Assembly (NCBI GenBank): GCA_003161835.1
Contig: PMNO01000262.1
Span: forward strand, 200-7,202
Length of the DNA: 7,003 nt
Direction of reading: 5' to 3'
Origin: Myxococcales bacterium
Lineage (GTDB): Bacteria; Myxococcota_A; Polyangia; Fen-1088
Positions 1-6,200 of this stretch are shown here, piece after piece (position 1 is the stretch's first letter; every line of letters begins with the position of its first letter). Below the pieces are notes generated by a model that saw only the letters and a program-made list of their open reading frames with translations, was not told where the DNA came from and ran no database searches. The translations under genes and the position numbers were made by a program.

Positions 1-1635
1 GAGCGTGAGCGGCGCGGCCAGCAAGGGGCCCTTGAGCCCAGCGGCGGACGCGGCCGTCGCGAGATCTTCGTCGGCTTCCACGGCGCCGGTGCGACGCGGT
101 CGGCCGTCCACCGCTATGAGCCGCGCCAGCTCCGCCAGTCGACGTCCCACGGGCTCGCCCGCAACAGCACGAATGGCGAACTTCCGCTGGCCGCTGCCGC
201 CATGGTCCCGCGACAGCGCGATGGCGACCATCTTGCCACCCAACACCGTGAGCGCCTCGCTCACCACGGACCGCAACACATGGTCCAGATCGACAACCGA
301 GCTGATCGCGCGACCTACCTGATGCACCGTAACCAGCTCCCGCACCCGGGCGGCCAACCCTTCCTGATTCTCCTTGAGGCTATGGATCATGACTCTGAAG
401 GCCTCGGCCACGTCGCCCAGCTCGTCTGGACTGTTGACGCCGATTTGGGTGTCCAGGTTGCCAAGCGCGATCGATAGCGCCGCCGCGTGCAGATCGCGCA
501 GAGGCCGCGTCAATCGCCGAGCCAGGATATCCGCCAGCACGATCGCCACCAGCAAGACGGCGATGGCCCCCAGTGACAAGGTCAAGGTCACGCGTCGTCG
601 CGCCGCGGCCAGTGTTTCACGATCGAGCGCGATTCCCATGACCCCGACCCGCCGCCCCGACGCGTCCTGAATGGGACCGAACGCGACCGAGTACGATCGG
701 CCTCCGATCTCGAGGGGCACGACCGGCGACACGGCCGCCCGCAGGGACCGCGCCGCGACGAGGGGCAGTGACGGACCCACCAGCCGCTCCCCGGTCGCGG
801 TCATGAACGTCGACGCGCTCGGCTCGACGCCGCGATAGAAGATCACCTCCCGCGCCGCACCCAGTTCCGCCTTCACGCGATCCGCGACGGGGCCGTCGAT
901 GCTCAGCGACACGACCGCCGCGCCCAGCAGCCGCAAGGCGCGATCGCATAGCGGCAAGGCCACGCGCACGACCAGGCGCCTGCCGGCGGATTCGATGCTG
1001 ATGCTGCGCTCGAACTCCAGCGCCCGACGCACCACGGGCGAACGATCGGCGGGTTCGAACTCGGCGAAACGATCGCCGATGGAGGCGTCGTTGCAGGTCC
1101 CCCCCGCGCAGCGCGCGACGACGTGGCCGAGCGCGTCCGTCACCTCGACCAGAGCCGAGGGCTGCTGCTCGGACAGCTCCGCCAGGCGGCGCCGCACCTC
1201 CGCCGGGGAGCGCGCCAGCGCCTCCATCAGGGAGGCGTCATCACCAAGAGCGGATGCCCGACTGGCGCGTTCACGCACCTCCTGTAGGAACAGGGCGCGC
1301 GCGACCCGAAGCGCGCGCTCGGCCTCGAATTCGATACCCTGTTCGACGCTGGACAAGACCAACGCGATCGACACCGCGGCCACCGCGATCACGGGCACCA
1401 ACGTGGCGCCGATCAGGAACAACGACAAACGCAGGCGCAAGCCCCGCCAGCGCCGCGCGCCGGGGCGCTTTGGTGGGAGGGACGGCCGAAAGCGCAAGAG
1501 CGTGGACAAGCGGTACATTCCCGAACGCCTTAGCAGCCATTCTCCCGACGATCGCAACGAGGGCGACCGTCCCCGGGACGACCGGGTGGTCGCCAGGGGG
1601 TCGTCCCCACCAGGGCTGCCCAGGACGTCGCTCAT
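1..1635 (-). CDS. Transmembrane sensor protein with Cache-like periplasmic region, HAMP and GAF domains, 3' end outside the window
   Basis: The frame is open from ATG at 1635 to the left edge, giving 545 visible residues with no stop. Layout: Arg/Ser-rich cytoplasmic N-terminus 1-66; first membrane segment about 69-95 (SLFLIGATLVPVIAVAAVSI); periplasmic region about 96-348 with double-Cache-like features ('VTDALGHVVARC' near 165-176, and 'GGRSYSVAFGPIQDASG' near 311-327 followed by RVGVMGIALDRE); second membrane segment about 349-370; HAMP about 371-422 with the conserved Pro378 (LTRPL) and D404-E405-L406-G407; a connecting helix; then a GAF domain from about 433 to the edge. The protein should sense a periplasmic ligand and pass the signal through HAMP and GAF to an output domain beyond the window. 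A histidine kinase is the commonest possibility, but GGDEF, phosphatase or guanylate cyclase outputs cannot be excluded. The start overlaps the stop of the binding-protein gene (ATGA), which favours translational coupling. A second in-frame ATG at 1518 (Met40) has a better ribosome site, TAAGG at 1532-1528, nine bases upstream, and would keep all domains. Cys176 and Cys181 form a C-x4-C in the periplasmic region. Confidence 0.9.
   Translation of the reverse strand, partial: MSDVLGSPGGDDPLATTRSSRGRSPSLRSSGEWLLRRSGMYRLSTLLRFRPSLPPKRPGARRWRGLRLRLSLFLIGATLVPVIAVAAVSIALVLSSVEQGIEFEAERALRVARALFLQEVRERASRASALGDDASLMEALARSPAEVRRRLAELSEQQPSALVEVTDALGHVVARCAGGTCNDASIGDRFAEFEPADRSPVVRRALEFERSISIESAGRRLVVRVALPLCDRALRLLGAAVVSLSIDGPVADRVKAELGAAREVIFYRGVEPSASTFMTATGERLVGPSLPLVAARSLRAAVSPVVPLEIGGRSYSVAFGPIQDASGRRVGVMGIALDRETLAAARRRVTLTLSLGAIAVLLVAIVLADILARRLTRPLRDLHAAALSIALGNLDTQIGVNSPDELGDVAEAFRVMIHSLKENQEGLAARVRELVTVHQVGRAISSVVDLDHVLRSVVSEALTVLGGKMVAIALSRDHGGSGQRKFAIRAVAGEPVGRRLAELARLIAVDGRPRRTGAVEADEDLATAASAAGLKGPLLAAPLTL
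1528..1532 (-). promoter_or_regulatory. Candidate internal ribosome site for a shorter form of the sensor protein
   Basis: TAAGG on the minus strand lies 9 bases before an in-frame ATG at 1518-1516 (Met40 of the sensor). The spacing is ideal, and it is a better match than anything before the first ATG at 1635. Starting here would remove a 39-residue Ser/Arg/Gly-rich tail while leaving 28 residues before the first membrane segment. It may be the real start or a second start. Confidence 0.35.
1632..1635 (-). promoter_or_regulatory. ATGA stop/start overlap joining the lipoprotein and sensor genes
   Basis: The minus strand reads ATGA here: ATG at 1635-1633 begins the sensor frame and TGA at 1634-1632 ends the lipoprotein frame. 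Such 4-base overlaps usually mean that ribosomes finishing the first gene restart on the second, which ties the amounts of the two proteins together. Only a weak GAG-type ribosome site precedes this ATG, consistent with reliance on coupling. The alternative start at 1518 would make this overlap unused for initiation. Confidence 0.65.
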
Positions 1636-3221
1636 CGTGCGTGCTCGACCGAGCGGTACAGCGCCATGGCCGACGGTTGGACGACCAGCCCGCGAATCGC
1701 CGACCGGGTCGCGAACATCACCATCGGGTGCGCCAGCGGCACCCACGGCGCATCGTTGGCCACCATCGCCTGGGCCTGCGAGTACAGCCGTTCCCGTTCG
1801 GTGCGATCGGTCACACGCTGGGCCATTCCAATGATGTCGTGAAACCAGGCGTTCGAATAGAACGAGATGTTCGAGGGGTGCCCCCCCGTCGTATTGTCGG
1901 AGTCGAGCAAGTTGTACAGGAAGTTGTCGGGATCGCCGTTGGCCCCGAACCACCCCGCCAATGCGAGATCGTGCTCGCCGGCCCACAGCGCACGCTGCAG
2001 CTCGCCCGGTTCGCGCGTGACGATCTCGATCGGCAAGCCGACCTCCCCCAAACAGCTGCGCACCACCGACGCGACGCGATCGGGAGCGGGCACATATTGG
2101 CGCGGCACGGACGGGACGTAGAGCTTCAGCGGCCGAGCGATCGCGCCGCTGAAGCCCGCTTCGGCCAGCAAGGTGCGCGCGCGTTCGGGATCGAAGGCGA
2201 ACGTCACCAGATCGCCGCGTGCGCTCCAGACGTTCGGCGGCAGGGGCCCCACCGCGACGGTCGCCAATCCCTGGTACACGTAACGAACCAGGTCGTCACG
2301 ACGAATGGCGTGCGCGATGGCCTGCCGGATCCGCGGATCGTCGAGCGGCCGCCGCTGGGTATTGAGCGCGAGATAGGCGACCAGGGCGGACGGCGCGGAG
2401 ACCAACCGCAGATCGGGATCGAGCCGCACCAGGGGAATGTCGTCGGGCGCCAGTTGCTGAATGATGTCCGCGGCCCCCGATTCCAGGGCCTGCATCCGCT
2501 GCCGGGCGTCGGGAAGCATCAGCAAGACGAGGTACCGGATCCGCGCCGCCTGATCCCAGTAGTCGTCGAAACGCTCCAGGGTGATTCGATCGCCCGGAAT
2601 CCATTCCAGGAATCGATAAGGCCCCGTGCCGACGGGATGGCGACCAAACTTGGGCCCCCATTTTCGGACCGCGGTCGGAGACACGATGGCGGCCGGACCA
2701 ATGGCGAGGTTGGCGAGGAAGGGCGCATAGGGGCGATCGATCTGGAACTGCACCCGCAAGGGCGACAAGGCTTTGACCTGCTTGATGTTCTGGTAGCTAC
2801 GGGCCCACACGAAATCGAGCTCATGGAAGGGGTGGTCCACGACGATCTGCCGCTCGAAAGAGAACACCACCGCGTCGGCGTCGAAGGGCGTACCGTCGTG
2901 AAAAGAAACATGGGGGCGTAGATCGAACGTCCAGACCATACCGTCCGGGCTGACGGACCAACGGGTGGCGAGATCCGGTTCTGGTTCCAGCCGTCCCGCC
3001 GCGAAGCGCACCAGCCGGCCGAAGACCTGCTCGGCGACTTCCAGGGATTCGATGTCCGACGCCCGCGCTGGATCGAGATTGGTGGCGTCACTGGCGCGCG
3101 CCACCACCAGCCGATCGTCATGCTGCTGCTGCACGTTGCCGCGCGGACCACACGCCATCAACATGCCCGCGATCGCCAGTGCCCCCGCGCACGGAAGCAG
3201 CCATGCCACCGTCAGCCCCAT
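1632..3221 (-). CDS. ABC-type peptide-binding lipoprotein, DppA/OppA family (SBP_bac_5)
   Basis: This is a complete 529-residue extracytoplasmic solute-binding protein of the family that binds di- or oligopeptides, nickel or related small ligands for ABC importers. The N-terminus is a lipoprotein signal: a hydrophobic stretch at about 3-22 and a lipobox L21-M22-A23-C24, so the mature protein should be lipid-anchored at Cys24 (about 506 residues, close to the usual family size). Family hallmarks are clear: 'EPDLATRWSVSPDG' near 81-94 followed by WTFDLRPHVSFHDGTPF; GTGPYRF near 198-204; DDYW at 219-222; LALNTQRRPLDDPRIRQAIA near 284-303; GWFGANGDPDNFLYNLL near 423-439, which resembles the DppA ligand-pocket region. 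ATG at 3221 was chosen because it begins the signal peptide; GTG at 3224 is possible and has slightly better spacing to the GGGAAGG site. Reading further upstream gives sequence unlike this family. No dppBCDF-type permease or ATPase genes are visible next to it; instead its stop codon overlaps the start of a sensor gene. The exact ligand cannot be read from the sequence. Feeding an importer encoded elsewhere and acting as a ligand-presenting partner for the sensor are both possible. Confidence 0.95.
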   Translation of the reverse strand: MGLTVAWLLPCAGALAIAGMLMACGPRGNVQQQHDDRLVVARASDATNLDPARASDIESLEVAEQVFGRLVRFAAGRLEPEPDLATRWSVSPDGMVWTFDLRPHVSFHDGTPFDADAVVFSFERQIVVDHPFHELDFVWARSYQNIKQVKALSPLRVQFQIDRPYAPFLANLAIGPAAIVSPTAVRKWGPKFGRHPVGTGPYRFLEWIPGDRITLERFDDYWDQAARIRYLVLLMLPDARQRMQALESGAADIIQQLAPDDIPLVRLDPDLRLVSAPSALVAYLALNTQRRPLDDPRIRQAIAHAIRRDDLVRYVYQGLATVAVGPLPPNVWSARGDLVTFAFDPERARTLLAEAGFSGAIARPLKLYVPSVPRQYVPAPDRVASVVRSCLGEVGLPIEIVTREPGELQRALWAGEHDLALAGWFGANGDPDNFLYNLLDSDNTTGGHPSNISFYSNAWFHDIIGMAQRVTDRTERERLYSQAQAMVANDAPWVPLAHPMVMFATRSAIRGLVVQPSAMALYRSVEHAR

Positions 3222-3232
3222 CACGGAGCGGA

Positions 3233-3239
3233 CCTTCCC
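3233..3239 (-). promoter_or_regulatory. Probable ribosome binding site of the peptide-binding lipoprotein gene
   Basis: On the minus strand the bases read GGGAAGG, a purine-rich Shine-Dalgarno-like run. It sits 8 bases before the GTG at 3224 and 11 bases before the ATG at 3221. The spacing slightly favours the GTG, while the codon itself favours the ATG; the protein differs by only one residue. The site gives this gene its own translation start, unlike the gene after it. Confidence 0.5.
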
Positions 3240-3254
3240 AAGCCCCGCGCGCGC

Positions 3255-3267
3255 CCGGTCTGACCGG
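3255..3267. repeat. Short inverted repeat in the intergenic gap
   Basis: CCGGT-CTG-ACCGG forms a perfect 5-base-pair stem with a 3-base loop. The flanking bases (3254 and 3268) do not extend the pairing, and no T run follows on either strand. In a GC-rich background such a short palindrome may arise by chance. An mRNA-processing or stabilising hairpin between the first and second genes is possible but unproven. Confidence 0.3.
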
Positions 3268-3280
3268 ACCGTTGCGCCCG

Positions 3281-6200
3281 TCACCGCGGCTCCGGGGCGA
3301 TGTCGATCCGAACCTCTTCCTGCTCGAGGGCGTCTACTCGACGAAGGTCGGCCGCCACGGCCGGGTAGTCCGGCAATTGCACGCGCATGATGGGCAGCCA
3401 CGATTGGCGCCGAATGACCAGGACCTCGCGCGTATGCGCCATGGAATCGATCCGACGATCCTCCCAAAAACGATATCCCGCCTTGCCGCTGACCAGGGTG
3501 CCCAGCTTGGAACCTGACGCCGAGGTCGACGACGACGACGACGCGCGCGGGGGCGGAATCAAACGTGCCCCGGGCGGCAGTTCGATTCGTGCCCGCAGAT
3601 CCAACGGAACATCGAGACCAATCAACAGCGCCGTCGTGCGCCGGGGTTCGGTGGCATAGCGCCGCCCGGGCTGTGAGCGAAAGAATGTGGGAAGGAACCG
3701 AAGCTGCCGATCTTGCTTCAAGGCCAGGCGCGTGCTGCTGAAGGTGTACCGCAGTCGCACCTCCGCCGCGGCGTAGGGCCCTGCGGGGGATGAGGCGATG
3801 GTTCGGTCGGCGGCGGGCGTCTGGGGTGGCGGTGCGGAGGGCTCGTCCATTCCGATCCCACTGACCTGGCGCCCGATCTCGATTTGCAAGTCCTTCAACA
3901 CGGCGCCCGGAAAGTGTACGCCCAGCCAACGCTGCTCGAAATCCTGGCGCAGCTTGGTGGAGTCAGAGCCGAAACGATCCACGATCTCCGCCCACTCGAG
4001 CGCGGCCCAACCCCGCAAGGTTTCGACGACTTCGGCCTTCCCCCCTCCGTGGTCGTCCAGATGAAACGCGATTTCGACCGCGCGGTGTTCGTCGACGCGG
4101 CTGTGCGCGATCTCGAACTGGCCCCCATCGAGGAGCAACACCCGCGCGCCATCCAAGCCGGCCGGGAGATATCCGAGCGGTGCGCGCTTCAGGCGCGGAT
4201 CCGCGTAGACAATATGGTGTCCGGGCAACTCGAATCGAATCAGGGGCTCGGCGAAATCATCGGCTTCTTCGAGCGGCGTCGGTGCTTGCCCATCGGCGGT
4301 CAAGACCGATCGCGCCAGGACAGGCTGCGCTTGCAGGCCCAACGTCCGCGCCAGCGCCAGCATGATGGCCAGGCGATTGCCACGGCCGCGTGCGACTCCC
4401 ATGCTGGCGGAATCCCGGAGATCGTCATCGGCATCGATGTTGTGACCCACCCATGCGACCAGCGCGGCGGCGCGGGCCTCGGGGCGCGCTTCGTCGGGAC
4501 AGGAGGCGCGAATCTCGGCGGCGGCGCGATCCAACCCGGGAGCGCCACGCCACGTTCCATAGATCTGCTCGCGCAGAAAGCGCGCCCAGGCGGCCCATTG
4601 GACACCAACCGAAACGCGCACCGACGGAACGTACTCGATCGATGGAACCGACGACCGTTCCCCAAACAACTGGGACACATTCGTCGCCGTGAACGTCGTG
4701 ACGACGGTTGGGACCTCCGGCCCACCGGTGGGGTGGGCTTGCACGACGTCAGCCGTGCGCGGGGGCGGGGGCGCAGGGGCGCGCTCGGGGGCGGGCGCTC
4801 CCGCGCGGCGATCGAAATGCATCTGGTCGGCGGTTTCGCGGCCGGTCACCAGGAGGTACTCGCTGCGATCCAGCGGAGCATCGAACGACTGGAAATAGAA
4901 CCGATCGCCCAGAAAGCCACCGGAGGGATCACCTGGGGGGCCGGCCGCACCACCCGGCCCCGACGCGGTCACGAACGCGTCTCGGGGAGCGCGGGTCTCG
5001 ATGGTCTCCTTTTCGACGTAGTCGCCGACCGCCAAATCCGCGGCCGAAATCGTGTCCTTGCCGGCCAGTTCCTCGGGTTCGCGCGTCGAGCCATCGGCCT
5101 TGTGCGTGCGCAGCACCAAGATCTCGGTGCCCGCGGGGACGTTTATCTCGCCCCACTTCTGAATCGCCTCCTTGCTTTGGACGCGCACGATCTCGTGATT
5201 CAGGACCATCTCGGCGCCACTCGAAAACACCCGCGTCACGGTGCGATCCAGAATCACGACCGCGGGCGCCGGGTAGCGACGCCCCGACGCTTCGAAGTCA
5301 CGAATGACTTTGGCGCCATCCAGTCGAAACGCATCCAACGGCAGCGCCACGCCCAGCGCCCGCGCCGCCCGCAGAATCTCCGGCATCTCGGGATGTGCGG
5401 CCAGGGCGGCGGCGATGGCCTCCTTGGCTCTGCCGCCCGCGCCCGACGCGATGAGCGCGTCCGCCAGCCGCAGCTGACCGTCCCCGTCGGAGCGTTCGAC
5501 GGTGGCGGCGAGCAACGCGGCCGCCTCCGCGGCACGTCCCCGGGCCGACAACACCGAGGCCAAGGTCAATTTCAGATCGTCGCGATCGGGTGCGACCTGG
5601 ATGGCGCTCCGAAGCGTCGCCTCGGCGCCGGTCAGATCACCCAAGCGCCGCAAGCGTTCAATGCGCTCGTCGGAATCCCGACCACATGCCACCAGCGCCG
5701 CCCCGAAATGTTTCTCGCCTTCCACGTCGCGATGATCCTCCGCGCGCCCGAGGGCGGTCTCGACGACCGGGCACGCCCCAATCCCGTGAGCGACGGCTTG
5801 ATCGAGCACCTGGTCGGCGTCCCAGGTCAGCCCGCGCTGTCGGTACGCCGCATACAGCGTCCATTCGGGAAGCCACCACCCCGGTGCGGCCTTCGCGGCC
5901 GCCAGCGCCTCGTCGATCGCCTCGCGAGGACGCTCGTCGTCGAGCGCGATGGCGGCCAGGGCGTGGTGCGACCGCGCCAGACGCGGATCAATGTTCACGG
6001 CGGCCCGCAACAGGGCTCGGGCACGGTCGCGCGTGAAATTCGCCGGTCGGCTGGGATCGTCGTGGGCGACGGCGGCCGTCAGGGCCAGCCCCACAGCGAA
6101 CTGCGGCACGTGCTCCAAGCGGGCGGCCCCTTGCCAGGCGGCCCGGGAATCCCCGTTCCGGTTGGCGACGTAGGTGGTCGCCAGATCCAGGGCCACCGTG

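Larger units (their letters stand above)
3222..3280 (-). other. 59-base gap between the DUF3857 gene and the lipoprotein gene
   Basis: This is the only non-coding stretch in the window. It holds the GGGAAGG ribosome site next to the downstream gene and a small perfect hairpin at 3255-3267. No convincing -35/-10 pair was seen and there is no T-rich tract that would make the hairpin an intrinsic terminator. Read-through from the upstream gene into the lipoprotein gene is therefore the simplest view. A GC-rich promoter of an unknown sigma class cannot be excluded by eye. Confidence 0.5.

Noticed and set aside
617..949. Small minus-strand open frame of 110 codons inside the sensor gene
   Set aside because: It is out of frame with the sensor, and its translation is Arg/Gly-rich low-complexity sequence typical of shadow frames.
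899..1834. Plus-strand open frame of 311 codons opposite the sensor gene
   Set aside because: Its translation is Ser/Arg/Thr-rich with no domain, and the opposite strand has membrane segments and a Cache-like/HAMP layout that leave no room for a second real gene.
1254..2921. A plus-strand open frame of 555 codons crossing the lipoprotein/sensor junction
   Set aside because: It has the same antisense register as above over the lipoprotein gene, and it spans two well-supported minus-strand genes. Its translation is low-complexity and matches no family I recognise.
3222..3929. Extension of the lipoprotein reading frame upstream to 3929
   Set aside because: The frame is open there, but the extra 236 residues overlap the end of the DUF3857 gene, are Arg/Ala-rich, and would bury the lipoprotein signal peptide inside the protein.
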